Source: Pseudogracilibacillus sp037072025 (GTDB taxonomy: Bacteria > Bacillota > Bacilli > Bacillales > Amphibacillaceae). From it: a stretch of 64,000 nucleotides of DNA. Below the pieces are notes generated by a model, which was given only the letters and a program-made list of their open reading frames with translations, had not been told where the DNA came from and did no database searches. Of the stretch, positions 1 to 8,865 are shown piece by piece. The translations under genes were made by a program, and so were the position numbers. Within the stretch, counting starts at the first letter, position 1. Each line of letters begins with the position of its first letter. The DNA lies in the NCBI RefSeq assembly GCF_037072025.1, contig NZ_JAXHDD010000001.1, positions 62,001-126,000 of the forward strand, in the 5' to 3' direction.

Positions 1-606
1 AATTGCAATTGCATCTTCTGCTTGAATTAATGGAGATGTTTCCCGATTCATATCTCGGTTGTCTCTTTCTTTTAGTTCTGCTTTTAATTGTTCGAGATCA
101 GAAGCAATTCCCCTTCTTTTGTTTTCACTATATCTTCTTTTCGCTCTTTCTTCTACAGAAGCTATTAGAAATATTTTAACTTCAGCATGAGGTAAAACAT
201 TCGTTCCTATATCTCGCCCATCCATTACAACGCTTTTATTCTCCGCAAGCTTTCTTTGTCTTTCCACCATATCCTCACGAATAAGTGGATGTTTTGCTAC
301 AAGAGAAACAGAATTGGAAACGACCTGTGATCGAATAGCTTCTGTAACATCCTTCCCATCTAATAAGATTATTTGTTCTTTTCCGTTCTCTTTTAAAGTA
401 ATTGTTGTCTCGTATAGTAATTCAACTAAAGAATTTTCATCTTCTAGATCAACCCCGCACTCTATCGCTTTTAACGTGAATGCACGATACATTGCACCTG
501 TATCTATATACACAATGGATAATTTTCGAGCAATTTTTTTAGCGACAGTACTTTTTCCCGCTGCAGCTGGTCCATCAATAGCGATTCTTATCTTCTCACT
601 CATCAT
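1..606 (-). CDS. cmk: Cytidylate kinase (CMP/dCMP kinase), 3' end cut by window edge
   Basis: Phosphorylates CMP and dCMP with ATP in cytosolic pyrimidine nucleotide metabolism. The frame is open from the ATG at 606 to base 1 (202 codons); the family is about 224 residues, so some 20 C-terminal residues lie outside the window. A P-loop GPAAAGKS is at residues 12-19, followed by YIDTGAMYRA, the typical CMP-binding start of bacterial CMK. The C-terminal part shows RDMNRETSPL and AEDAI, also typical of the family. The start is chosen because an AGGGGG ribosome site lies about 6 nt upstream; a second ATG follows immediately at 603. The downstream neighbour in B. subtilis order (rpsA/ypfD) would lie off the window. 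Confidence 0.96.
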   Translation of the reverse strand, partial: MMSEKIRIAIDGPAAAGKSTVAKKIARKLSIVYIDTGAMYRAFTLKAIECGVDLEDENSLVELLYETTITLKENGKEQIILLDGKDVTEAIRSQVVSNSVSLVAKHPLIREDMVERQRKLAENKSVVMDGRDIGTNVLPHAEVKIFLIASVEERAKRRYSENKRRGIASDLEQLKAELKERDNRDMNRETSPLIQAEDAIAI

Positions 607-649
607 ATCGTTCCCCCTACTTCACTGAAAGTAACCTTATTGTATGAAA

Positions 650-672
650 AAACTTGGCAAAATGCCAAGTTT
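650..672 (-). terminator. Intrinsic terminator below the ypfA pseudogene
   Basis: A perfect 10-bp stem (AAACTTGGCA / TGCCAAGTTT) with a 3-nt loop is followed on the minus strand by a run of six T. It lies just after the decayed ypfA frame and before cmk, so it separates the ypeB/ypfA side from cmk. Confidence 0.8.
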
Positions 673-709
673 ACGATTAATTTATAAAATGCCCTGTTTT
701 CTTTTTTTC

Positions 710-1322
710 CTTTACGTATAAAAACAGTATTGAATAATTTTTTCTCGATCATTTGGTTGATCAAAGTGATATTTTATTGACATGATGCGAATATTTCCTA
801 AACGCTGATAACGAATAAATTTATATAATTATACTTATTGTTTTCCCATTATAAAACGAAATAAACTTTTAATTTATTAACTGATTTTATACTTATTTCT
901 GGCGGAATAATAACTGCAGTTCGCCACCACTTATATCATATGTTACAGAAGTAAAAGGATTAAAAGAATTATTCAGACAATGAATCGCAATATCAACATT
1001 TGTCTTTGTTCGTATAAATTCTCTCGCTGGATTCTTCTCACTTCTTCTATCTTAGGAATAGGAATTGCTAAAGCAGGAACAGTTAATTGGTTATATGGTT
1101 TAATTGGTGCCAAAAACTCGTATACTTTTCCAGCAACTGTATAAAAAATAGAATAATATCTATTTGGTGTTAGGGATCACTCTTTGTTGATCTAATAGTA
1201 ATGGGATAATCTACATACAAAAACTGCTCATCTTTTATCAACTATTCTGCATCGTAAGGATTCTCTAGCATATCTTTTATCTTTTATCGTATTTGAATCA
1301 CCTTGAATCCTATTCCTTCCAT
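710..1322 (-). pseudogene. ypfA: Decayed PilZ-domain protein (YpfA/MotI/DgrA-like c-di-GMP receptor)
   Basis: Minus-strand translation gives pieces of one PilZ protein in the right order but in different frames. From about 1240 comes DEQFLYVDYPIT; then YSIFYTVAGKVYEFLAP, followed by a short piece IPIPKIEEVRRIQR. A frame change then gives RREFIRTKTNVDIAIH and FTSVTYDISGGE; another gives VIIPPEISIKSVNKLKVYFVL; and around 730-800 comes SIKYHFDQPNDREKIIQYCF. The RxxxR motif (RREFIR) and the D.S.GG motif of PilZ are visible. Several stops (for example just before DEQFLY) and at least three frame changes mean it cannot be translated whole. An ATG at 1322 with AGGTGA upstream marks the old start, and the total span (about 610 bp) fits the about 217-codon family length. 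The place between cmk and ypeB is where B. subtilis has ypfA. In B. subtilis the product binds c-di-GMP and brakes the flagellar motor; here that function is presumably lost. Confidence 0.85.
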
Positions 1323-1456
1323 TTCCGTCACCTATGAACTAAGTGCTTTGTTCTACTTTCATTACATATTATGACATACTACTTTGTGAAATGGAAGGCT
1401 ATAGAAAACATGATTGAATCGATTGATTGCTAAATGCTTGGCTAAAAGCAATCCTT

Positions 1457-2797
1457 TTACATGTTAACTTCAAAGTTTGTTTCAGTTCCCGATAATTTCT
1501 CAACTTTTTCTTCTGCTCCGTTATCTGCATTTATAAAGATTCGATATGTTTCATCATTCATCGTTCCTAAAAATTCATAGGTTAATACTTCTTCATGAAG
1601 ATCGTTTTCAATTAAAGCTAAATGCTCCTCTTGGATCTCAACATTATTGTTTACCATATCTCTTGCCTCTTCTAGTGTAAACTTAGGGTCTGGAATATTT
1701 CTTTTATTATGATTCATTAAAAAGTTTTTCGCATTAAAACCTAGTATATCTCCATTGTCTAAGGCCACTTTTAACACCATTGAATCGGGGTAAATTCTTA
1801 CGTCATCTTGACTATATACAAAAGAAAATACACCGACATTATCGAACTGTTGACTTTGTAATGGGATCATATTTTGATAATCAAATTTTTTTAAATATTT
1901 TTCCGCTTCAATTAATCCATCATTTAAAGATAATTTTTTATCTTCTATTGGTCGGTCTACTAAGATTTGAATTGGATGTGCTCCTTTTTGTGTAATATCC
2001 ATATATACACTCTTACCATCTTTATAAGAGACAGAATACATTGGTACATCTGCTCCTTCACCGGATTTTGTTACAACGATATTTACATTATCTTTTATTG
2101 AAAATAAGTCTTTACTAAAATTCCGAATTTGCTCTTCATCTTTCCACTCGCCTGATACATTTTTAAACTCATGATCTTTTGTAGAGATTTCCATGAAAGC
2201 AGATCCTTCATCCCCTTCAGCAAATTCAGTTACCTTTTTCTCTACAGTTTTCAATCCATCGATAATCGTATTATCGGATTGTTCTTCTTGGGTTGCAAGT
2301 GCCAATTCAACATCCATCCATCGCAAGTTATTTTCTAAAGTTGTATATTGTACTTGTCTAAGTTCGTCCTTAATATCCGCCGCTTGTTTGTAAAGTTGTT
2401 CTAATGTTTTAATTTCATCATCACTTAAAGGGTCATCGTCTAAATTTCGAATTGCGGTTCGGTAGGTGAAGTCTCCAATTTGAGATAAAAATTCTTCTGT
2501 TTTATTAAATGGTAACAAAGTAAGTGGTAACTGACCTACATTTGTTAAAGCTTGGGAAGATAGTCGCCATATATCTACAAACTGTGGAGAAAGCCTTTCA
2601 CCCGAATTCATAGCTAAAGATGTTCCAATTTTATCATGAAGTAAATCCATATGATAAGAAAGTTCATGGAACGATCGTTGATATGAGTTTTCGGCCTGAA
2701 TTAAGAGAGCGTTTTTCTCTTCATGTTCTTTGTAGCCCCAATACCCAACACCCGCAATTCCAATGGCTAAAACCGCTATTAATATTGATCGAATCAT
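1457..2797 (-). CDS. ypeB: Germination protein YpeB
   Basis: YpeB is needed for SleB to be kept in the spore and to act during germination. The 446-residue product is near the usual 450. It has an N-terminal membrane anchor (residues about 3-20, IRSILIAVLAIGIAGVGYWG) and a helical N-terminal domain with many acidic residues. The C-terminal part looks like PepSY-type repeats (LSLNDGLIEAEKYLKKF; FTLEEARDMV). It starts 14 nt after the sleB stop with GAAAGG as ribosome site, so the two form a sleB-ypeB operon as in other spore formers. Expected to be made in the forespore under sigma G, though no clear promoter was identified. Confidence 0.95.
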   Translation of the reverse strand: MIRSILIAVLAIGIAGVGYWGYKEHEEKNALLIQAENSYQRSFHELSYHMDLLHDKIGTSLAMNSGERLSPQFVDIWRLSSQALTNVGQLPLTLLPFNKTEEFLSQIGDFTYRTAIRNLDDDPLSDDEIKTLEQLYKQAADIKDELRQVQYTTLENNLRWMDVELALATQEEQSDNTIIDGLKTVEKKVTEFAEGDEGSAFMEISTKDHEFKNVSGEWKDEEQIRNFSKDLFSIKDNVNIVVTKSGEGADVPMYSVSYKDGKSVYMDITQKGAHPIQILVDRPIEDKKLSLNDGLIEAEKYLKKFDYQNMIPLQSQQFDNVGVFSFVYSQDDVRIYPDSMVLKVALDNGDILGFNAKNFLMNHNKRNIPDPKFTLEEARDMVNNNVEIQEEHLALIENDLHEEVLTYEFLGTMNDETYRIFINADNGAEEKVEKLSGTETNFEVNM

Positions 2798-2811
2798 GAT
2801 ATCAAACCTTT

Positions 2812-3663
2812 CTATTTACAGAATATATGTTTTCCAATTTGTTTTATTTGAGGTCTTGTCCATATCCAAGGTGATGTCGCTGTTTCAGGGTTAAAATAAT
2901 ATGTTGCATTACTTGTTGGATCCCATCCATTAATTGCATCCAATACAGCTCTTCTTGCTGTATCGTTTGGTGTAAGATATATTTGACCATCAGCAACCGC
3001 TGTAAATGCTCTTGGCTCAAAGATAACACCTGAAATTGTATTTGGAAATGTAGGACTATTGACTCTATTTAAAATAACGGCGGCGACAGCTACTTGTCCT
3101 TCATATGGCTCTCCTCTTGCTTCACCGTAAACAGCATTCGCCATTAATTTAATATCATTCTGAGAAAAACCTTGCGGAACATTTACTGCTCCTGTTTGTT
3201 GTGCAGGTTGCTGAGTTTGTTCTGCAGGTTGCTGAGTTTGTTGCTGTTGTTGGTTTGGTTGTTGTTTTTGTTCTCCTTGAGCTTGTTGATTTTGCTTATT
3301 TTGTTGATTTTGCTTTGGCTTTTGAGTTTGGTACATGTTTTGCTTTACTTCTTGCTCATTATATTCTGTAGCTTTTACAAGCTTTTCTTTTGTTTTTTGC
3401 CCGGCCATTCCATCAATTTCCATACCAAATTCATATTGAAAATTACGTAGCGCCCAATATGTACGCCAATCAAATACACCATCAATTGGTCCAGTATAAA
3501 AACCTATATGTTTCAGCCTTGCCTGTAATTCAATAACATCATCACCAACTGCGCCATGTTGGATAACTTGTGGACTGAATGCCTCAACACTTTTTTGATT
3601 AAAACTTGGTACATAAATAATTATCATTAAAGAAAGTATGAGAGAGATTTTTTTATAGTTCAT
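2812..3663 (-). CDS. sleB: Spore cortex-lytic enzyme SleB (lytic transglycosylase)
   Basis: Exported cortex-lytic transglycosylase that degrades muramic-lactam cortex during germination. The 283 residues contain an N-terminal signal sequence (about 1-29), a PG_binding_1 domain (about 34-95; VIELQARLKHIGFYTGPIDG), a Gln/Pro/Lys-rich linker (about 105-158), and a C-terminal hydrolase domain (about 165-283). The catalytic Glu is probably E181 in YGEARGEP. The start at 3663 has a strong GGAGGAAAG site. The linker is longer and more Gln-rich than I expect for B. subtilis SleB. Cotranscribed with ypeB, its partner protein. Confidence 0.95.
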   Translation of the reverse strand: MNYKKISLILSLMIIIYVPSFNQKSVEAFSPQVIQHGAVGDDVIELQARLKHIGFYTGPIDGVFDWRTYWALRNFQYEFGMEIDGMAGQKTKEKLVKATEYNEQEVKQNMYQTQKPKQNQQNKQNQQAQGEQKQQPNQQQQQTQQPAEQTQQPAQQTGAVNVPQGFSQNDIKLMANAVYGEARGEPYEGQVAVAAVILNRVNSPTFPNTISGVIFEPRAFTAVADGQIYLTPNDTARRAVLDAINGWDPTSNATYYFNPETATSPWIWTRPQIKQIGKHIFCK

Positions 3664-3940
3664 TCTCTTTCCTCCAATTAATTAATAGTGTTCCAATTGT
3701 ATTTTTTGATTTAATATCCTTTTTATGCATTAATAAGAACATTTTTTCAAAATAGTAAATGGAATGTTGAAAATCTTTTATTATAAATTTTTAGATAATA
3801 ATCATGATTACAGCTAATGAAAACATGTGGCATCTTTTGTACCAACCAATAAATGACAAGCTGTTTACCAGACCATACCCTCTGTAAATTGAAGAGTACA
3901 CTAAAAAGTATGACATTATTTATATATAGGATTTTTTTGT
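3664..3940. other. AT-rich intergenic stretch upstream of sleB
   Basis: No gene, convincing hairpin or repeat was found here. It separates sleB from the IS21-type relic. In B. subtilis prsW lies between sleB and ypdA; no trace of prsW was seen. Confidence 0.5.
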
Positions 3941-4345
3941 ATGAACCATTATCGAAAGATTTTTGAACTGTATTGATGAGGGTCTTAGCCTTAGAGGTCT
4001 AGCTGAAAAAAAGGATTAATGTGTCCGCTAGATAACGATATGACGAATCAATGGATTGAAGATTTCTTTTTACAGAGAAGTCTTTGGAATTAAGCATCAG
4101 TTGTGACAACCATTAGATTTTGATTATATGCATAAGGTACTGCGAAGCCTAACGTGACTTTCTCTACTCCATCATGAATATGAAGCAAAAATGTCGTGCC
4201 AAAAAAAGATTCGATATTCTTATACTATTTTCGGCATAACAGTCGTAACGTGGAAAAGTATAAAGCAACCGTACGATTCGTAGAGGATCTTGGGAAATCA
4301 TAAAGATTGATTGGACGGGAATAACTGCCTTTATCATTCGTAAGC
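3941..4345 (+). pseudogene. IstA-like IS21 transposase, N-terminal relic
   Basis: Starts MNHYRKIFELY, then after a frame change DEGLSLRGLAEKK. A further frame continues KKGLMCPLDNDMTNQWIEDF, and others give LSLLHHEYEAK and YKATVRFVEDLGK. These match the HTH and linker part of IstA proteins, which run MxYRKILEL...DEGxSLRxIA...MTNQWIE...LLHHEYEA. At least four frame disruptions make it non-functional. Recognised from family memory; an alignment would confirm it. Confidence 0.7.
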
Positions 4346-4444
4346 ACAAGTGCACTGCGAATTGGAGGAATGATTAAACTCTATTCTTTACCATAAGCAC
4401 AAGGGGACAGCGAGTTAGAGAATGATTAATCTCTAAGGTAAATC

Positions 4445-4560
4445 TATTCATCTAGAAGAGTGGCTGCTTATAAATTTATCAACTGATGAGGCTGCAATCT
4501 TACTGAAAATCACAGAAGCCTTTGATCATAAACACCTCTCACCCCCACATTTTACAATAA
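4445..4560 (+). pseudogene. IstB-like helper ATPase relic
   Basis: About 35 codons reading LEEWLLINLSTDEAAILLK resemble the (D)EWLL.PL...EA..LLE segment of IstB, with the expected Glu-Trp-Leu-Leu core. It follows the IstA relic on the same strand. The rest of IstB, including the Walker motifs, is gone. Confidence 0.5.
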
Positions 4561-4563
4561 ATA

Positions 4564-4608
4564 AAAAGAATCCGTTTTGAAAAAAGATTGATCAAAATGG
4601 ATTCTTTT
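4564..4608. terminator. Long hairpin, probable terminator
   Basis: A 17-bp stem (AAAAGAATCCGTTTTGA against its near-perfect complement, one G-T pair) with an 11-nt loop. T-rich sequence flanks it on the minus strand, so it could end minus-strand transcription from yvdD or bound the IS relic. Confidence 0.6.
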
Positions 4609-4762
4609 CCGACTAATTCAAGTTTGGTTTTTATAAAGAAGTTTGATCATTCTATACCTATGACCATCAACTATTGCTCCGATTGTGTATTTTACAGATT
4701 TCGATATGTTAGTGTTAATGTAATTTAAAATTAAAAGCTTAAGTGAAGAAGTTTAGTTTAAT

Positions 4763-4800
4763 TAACAACAGACTTTATGCTTGTAGCTTGGTCTGTTGTT
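4763..4800 (-). terminator. yvdD: Hairpin just after yvdD
   Basis: A perfect 10-bp inverted repeat AACAACAGAC / GTCTGTTGTT with an 18-nt loop sits 5 nt past the yvdD stop. The T-run after it is weak (TTAATTAAA), so it may be a poor terminator that works together with the longer hairpin at 4564-4608. Confidence 0.5.
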
Positions 4801-4805
4801 AAGCT

Positions 4806-5387
4806 TTAAATCTGTTTTTCATTAAGATACGTTTTTACAGTTGGGGCTTCATAAGAATCAAACTTATCAAGTAATTGACTTGGTTCTACATCTACAAGTG
4901 CCATAGAACGGTATTTTTCGTGTAAAAATTGTTCTTTGGTCATATGATTAAACAGTTCAACGAGAGGATCAAAGTAATGATTAACATTTAAAAGACCACA
5001 AGGTTTTTGATGAAGGCCTAATTGAGCCCAGGTAAAGATTTCAAAGAATTCCTCTAATGTGCCTGGTCCACCTGGTAAAGCGACAAAACCATCTGCCAGC
5101 TCTGCCATTTTAGCCTTTCTGTCATGCATGGAATCAACAACAATCAATTCTGATAATCTTTTATGAGATATTTCTCTTTTCTCCAAGAAACTAGGCATAA
5201 TCCCAATGACTTGTCCATCATCTTCTAAGACAGCATCCGCAACTGCTCCCATTACCCCAACACTCGCTCCACCATAAACTAGTGTAATATTACGTTTGAC
5301 TAGTTCTTCACCAAATTTTCTCGCAGTTTCTATATATAATTTAGATGCTCCAGTACTAGAACCACAAAATACAGCTATACTTTTCAT
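4806..5387 (-). CDS. yvdD: LOG-family nucleoside 5'-monophosphate phosphoribohydrolase (YvdD-like)
   Basis: The Lonely Guy/TIGR00730 family cleaves the base from nucleoside monophosphates; the physiological role in Bacillaceae is not settled. The 193-residue product has a Rossmann start (IAVFCGSSTGAS) and the family signature PGGPGTLEE at about residue 98, preceded by MHDRKAKM. The start is taken at ATG 5387 because GGGGGACG precedes it and homologues begin MKSIAVFCGSS; the frame stays open further upstream but without family similarity. It faces divergently from the MazG-like yvdC 96 bp away. Confidence 0.9.
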   Translation of the reverse strand: MKSIAVFCGSSTGASKLYIETARKFGEELVKRNITLVYGGASVGVMGAVADAVLEDDGQVIGIMPSFLEKREISHKRLSELIVVDSMHDRKAKMAELADGFVALPGGPGTLEEFFEIFTWAQLGLHQKPCGLLNVNHYFDPLVELFNHMTKEQFLHEKYRSMALVDVEPSQLLDKFDSYEAPTVKTYLNEKQI

Positions 5388-5483
5388 AAAGACGTCCCCC
5401 TTATCGGATTCAGCGTTTATATTATACAGAAGTCTTGATGATTTGTTAAACTTTATAGTAGTGAAATGTAGGAGTGATAAGAA

Positions 5484-5804
5484 ATGGATGTAACTGAATT
5501 TCAACAATGGGTAAATGATTATTATGAAAATAGAGGCTGGTCTGAACTAGACATCTTTATTCGTATTGGCTTTTTAGCGGAGGAAACTGGGGAGGTAGCA
5601 CGAGCTATAAGAGCCCTTGAGATTGGGAGGGATCGACCAGACGAAGTAACAGATTCATATATGAACAATAGAAAGGCTTTGGTAGAAGAGTTAGGAGATG
5701 TATTAGGTAACGTAATTGTAATCGCCAATAAGTATAACATTTCTTTAGAAGAAGTGTTTAATTCTCATAAGGAGAAACTGTCAAATCGTTACTCTCATGA
5801 ATAG
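5484..5804 (+). CDS. yvdC: MazG-like nucleotide pyrophosphohydrolase (YvdC-like)
   Basis: Small all-alpha NTP pyrophosphohydrolase, probably a house-cleaning enzyme; its substrate cannot be told from sequence. The 106 residues match the YvdC length. The metal-binding pattern EETGE (residues about 31-35) and EELGDVLGN (about 68-76) gives the MazG EExxE...ExxD layout. The ribosome site TAGGAGTG lies 8 nt before the ATG. In B. subtilis the yvdC and yvdD names also denote neighbouring genes, so the pairing with a LOG-family protein appears conserved even though the location differs. Confidence 0.9.
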   Translation: MDVTEFQQWVNDYYENRGWSELDIFIRIGFLAEETGEVARAIRALEIGRDRPDEVTDSYMNNRKALVEELGDVLGNVIVIANKYNISLEEVFNSHKEKLSNRYSHE

Positions 5805-5964
5805 TATTGTTACCAGAAATAAAAAAGAAAAGAAAAATGATAAACAATTTGCTAAAACTAAAAACACTTTAAAGATTATTGAGTATGAAGGAGAGTGAGG
5901 AGATTATCGTTTCTTGGTAGAGTGGCATCTGCACCACCCTCTTACTGTAAAATGCGGTACGATC

Positions 5965-6037
5965 AAAACCTATACAAGCATGGCAAACAACAACTGTTTT
6001 TGACCTACCAATGCATGCCAAACGTGTAGGTTTTTTT
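5965..6037 (+). terminator. Probable terminator for yvdC
   Basis: AAAACCTATAC pairs with GTGTAGGTTTT (one G-T pair) and is followed by a T-run on the plus strand. The loop is long (about 48 nt) with partial inner pairing. It lies 160 bp past the yvdC stop; the stretch between shows nothing recognisable. Confidence 0.55.
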
Positions 6038-6125
6038 GTAAAACGCCAACGATATTTTCCGATTCCCCTTCATAACTAGTTCTTTTCGATTTTATTGTGC
6101 AAATACGTTTAAAACAACAAAAAGA

Positions 6126-6183
6126 AAAATCCGCACCATAACACAAACTCTTTTCAAGAGAAGTTTGTATTCGGTCGGATTTT
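6126..6183 (-). terminator. ypdA: Terminator downstream of ypdA
   Basis: AAAATCCG pairs with CGGATTTT, with an inner stem of ACAAACTCTT against AGAGAAGTTTGT. On the minus strand it ends in TTTTTCTTTTT. A very similar hairpin lies at 46091-46143 after ymcA, so this is a repeated terminator type. Confidence 0.75.
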
Positions 6184-6221
6184 CTACGACGAAAACACTT
6201 TTTGTCCTAGCCTTTAATAAT

Positions 6222-7199
6222 TTATTTATGATTTGTCTTCAATATTGACGCAGCAATTGCCTTTCCGTGCCATCTACCATTTTCGATAAATGTTTCGTTC
6301 CCATTAAAGCCGGAAATTATTACTCCAGCAACATACAAATTAGGAATGTTTGTTTCAAATGTATTTTCATCCTTTTCAGGTTTACCTGTTGTATTATCTA
6401 CATTCACACCAATCTTTTTAAAAAAAGAAATATTCGGTTGATACCCCGTCATCGCAAATACAAAATCGTTTTTGATATATTTTACTTCATTGTTAACACG
6501 GTATATTACGTTATTTTCAGTTATTTCGGTCACAATTGCATGAAACTCCATGGAGATTCGACCTTTTTGGATAAGCGAATCAAAATCTGGTAAAATCCAA
6601 GGTTTAATACTTTTTGAATACGTTGAACCACGGTAAAGAACGGTTATATTTGCTCCCGCCTTATAAAGAGCTAGTGCAGCATCTACTGCTGAATTTTTCC
6701 CACCAATAATTACAACATCTGTATTATAATATGGGTGGCCTTCTTTAAAATAATGCATAACTTTAGGGAGGTTTTCTCCTGGTATGTTTAAATATTGAGG
6801 CTGATCATAATAACCTGTTGCAATGATAACATGTTTTGCAATATATTGTATTTCTTCACCGTTTTTATTTGTATAAAGATAAAACAGTTCATCTTTTTTT
6901 ATAATATTCCTAACCGCTTCAAAAGGATGTATTCGAAGCTTGTTACGCTTAACAACTTCCCGGTAATACGCTAAAGCTTCATTTCGTACAGGTTTAAACT
7001 TGTCAGTAATAAAAGGAAAGTCGCCGATCTCCAAATTCTTACTTGTACTGAAAAAGGTTTGATGGGTTGGAAATCGATAAATTGTTTCGACAATATTTCC
7101 TTTTTCTATTATAAGCGGTCTTATGTTATATCGTTGTAATTCAAGTGCACATGAAAGACCACATGGACCAGCTCCAACGATTATCGTATGTTCTATCAC
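6222..7199 (-). CDS. ypdA: Bacillithiol-disulfide reductase YpdA (Bdr)
   Basis: NADPH-dependent flavoprotein that reduces oxidised bacillithiol, the main low-molecular-weight thiol of Bacillaceae. The 325 residues show a FAD-binding GAGPCGLS at residues 9-16, with the conserved active-site Cys13, and a second nucleotide-binding motif GGKNSAVDAA in the middle. The C-terminal FAD motif GVIISGFNGN is also seen. The start is a GTG at 7199 behind GGGGAG. The position between sleB/ypeB and gudB matches B. subtilis gene order. A terminator follows 40 bp downstream. Confidence 0.95.
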   Translation of the reverse strand: MIEHTIIVGAGPCGLSCALELQRYNIRPLIIEKGNIVETIYRFPTHQTFFSTSKNLEIGDFPFITDKFKPVRNEALAYYREVVKRNKLRIHPFEAVRNIIKKDELFYLYTNKNGEEIQYIAKHVIIATGYYDQPQYLNIPGENLPKVMHYFKEGHPYYNTDVVIIGGKNSAVDAALALYKAGANITVLYRGSTYSKSIKPWILPDFDSLIQKGRISMEFHAIVTEITENNVIYRVNNEVKYIKNDFVFAMTGYQPNISFFKKIGVNVDNTTGKPEKDENTFETNIPNLYVAGVIISGFNGNETFIENGRWHGKAIAASILKTNHK

Positions 7200-7488
7200 C
7201 CGTAGCTCCCCTTTATATAAAATTTATCTTTTGTATCTAACCGCTTCTTTGGTTTAGCTTATATTAACTTTTCTTATATAGAATAAAATAATACAATTAT
7301 TAACAAACAAATTATTAGATTTTTTATAACCAACTCTTTTGTAATTTTATTAATAACTATTAACTTTTCCCCACTTAAATTAAGAACAAAAACAAAAATG
7401 GATATGAATTTAACAAAGTAATTCATAAAAGATTTCTCTTCTTATCTCCAGTTTTTGGTAACATATAAAATTTAGAACATTATAAAAA

Positions 7489-7513
7489 GACCCCTTATTC
7501 TTTCGTAGGGGTC
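7489..7513 (-). terminator. gudB: Terminator of gudB
   Basis: GACCCCT / AGGGGTC with an 11-nt loop, followed by five T on the minus strand, 15 bp past the gudB stop. Confidence 0.85.
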
Positions 7514-7528
7514 AAACTGTTTGATATT

Positions 7529-8809
7529 TCATATCCAACCGCGATATCTAGATGCTTCTGCCATCTTTCTAACTCCAACCATGTATGCAGCTAAACGCAT
7601 ATTTACATTTCTAGTTTGGGCAGTATTATAAATTGTATCAAATGATTTTTTCATCACTTCATACAACTTTGCTTCTACTTCCTCTTCTGGCCAGTAATAT
7701 CCTTGATTATTTTGAACCCATTCAAAGTATGAAACAGTTACACCGCCTGAAGAAGCCAAAACATCTGGTACAAGTAATTTTCCACGCTCTGTCAATATTT
7801 TAGTAGCTTCCATTGTGGTCGGTCCATTGGCTGCTTCGACGATAATATCCGCTTTAATATGATGAGCATTTTTTTCTGTAATTTGATTTTGGACCGCAGC
7901 CGGTACTAATATATCGCAATCTAACTCAAGTAACTCTTCGTTAGTTATCGTATCTTTAAATAGCGTAGTGACAGTTCCAAAACTATCACGACGATCTAAA
8001 AGGTAATCAATATCCAAACCTTCTGGATCGTGCAAGGCACCATAAGCATCAGAGATACCAACTACTTTTGCGCCGGCTTCATGAAGGAATTTTGATAAAA
8101 AGCTTCCCGCATTTCCGAAACCTTGAACGACAATTCTTGATCCTTCTAGCTCAAAACCACGTTTTTTAGCAGCTTCTTCAATGCAAATTGTTACACCTTT
8201 AGCTGTAGCAGATTCTCGACCATGCGAACCACCCAGGACTATTGGTTTTCCAGTAATAAAACCAGGATTATTGAATTCGTCAATTCGGCTATACTCATCC
8301 ATCATCCACGCCATTATTTGTGAATTTGTAAAAACATCAGGGGCAGGTATATCTTTCGTTGGCCCAACAAATTGGCTAATTGCCCGGACATACCCTCTAC
8401 TTAAATTTTCGAGTTCTCGGAATGACATTTCACGTGGATCACAAATAATACCACCTTTACCACCACCATAAGGTAAATCTACAATACCTGCTTTTAAACT
8501 CATCCAAATCGCTAATGCATTTACTTCTGTTTCAGTCACATCAGGGTGAAACCTAACCCCACCTTTTGTAGGTCCAACTGCATCATTATGTTGCGCTCGA
8601 AATCCGGTAAACACTTTAACTGAACCATCATCCATACGTACAGGAATTCTTACCTTTAGCATTCGGAGAGAATCTTTTAATAGTTCATAAACTTCATTTG
8701 GATAACCTAACTTATCCAAAGCTTCTTTTACAACAGTCCTTGTCGATGTTAAAATATTCGTTTTTTCGTTTTCTTCTTTACTGGAATCTGCTGCTTTATC
8801 GGCTAGCAT
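7529..8809 (-). CDS. gudB: NAD-specific glutamate dehydrogenase
   Basis: Converts glutamate and NAD+ to 2-oxoglutarate, ammonia and NADH; the catabolic GudB/RocG type. The 426 residues have the catalytic lysine in YGGGKGG (about K117), the substrate-binding TKGGVRFHP, and a C-terminal Rossmann domain with VVQGFGNAGS. Length matches intact GudB. A strong AGGAGGT site precedes the ATG at 8809. Assignment to GudB rather than RocG rests on its position next to ypdA. Confidence 0.95.
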   Translation of the reverse strand: MLADKAADSSKEENEKTNILTSTRTVVKEALDKLGYPNEVYELLKDSLRMLKVRIPVRMDDGSVKVFTGFRAQHNDAVGPTKGGVRFHPDVTETEVNALAIWMSLKAGIVDLPYGGGKGGIICDPREMSFRELENLSRGYVRAISQFVGPTKDIPAPDVFTNSQIMAWMMDEYSRIDEFNNPGFITGKPIVLGGSHGRESATAKGVTICIEEAAKKRGFELEGSRIVVQGFGNAGSFLSKFLHEAGAKVVGISDAYGALHDPEGLDIDYLLDRRDSFGTVTTLFKDTITNEELLELDCDILVPAAVQNQITEKNAHHIKADIIVEAANGPTTMEATKILTERGKLLVPDVLASSGGVTVSYFEWVQNNQGYYWPEEEVEAKLYEVMKKSFDTIYNTAQTRNVNMRLAAYMVGVRKMAEASRYRGWI

Positions 8810-8865
8810 TAGTTTACCTCCTATGAATTACATATAAATGTAAATAATAGCTGTTCTTTGTGATT

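Larger units (their letters stand above)
3941..4560 (+). mobile_element. Degenerate IS21-family element (istA and istB relics)
   Basis: Plus-strand reading shows an IstA-like piece followed by an IstB-like piece in the order of IS21 elements. Both are broken by stops and frame changes, and most of istA and istB is missing. No clear terminal repeats remain. It occupies the gap between sleB and yvdD and is transcriptionally opposite to both neighbours. Confidence 0.7.

Noticed and set aside
314..628. 104-codon plus-strand frame
   Set aside because: Antisense shadow of cmk, which has clear family motifs on the minus strand.
3172..3450. Leucine-rich plus-strand open frame
   Set aside because: It is the antisense of the Gln-rich linker of SleB; no ribosome site and low-complexity composition.
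3793..3812. GATAATAATCATGATTA-like sequence resembling part of a Fur box
   Set aside because: Only partly matches the 19-bp consensus and has no gene placed to be controlled by it.
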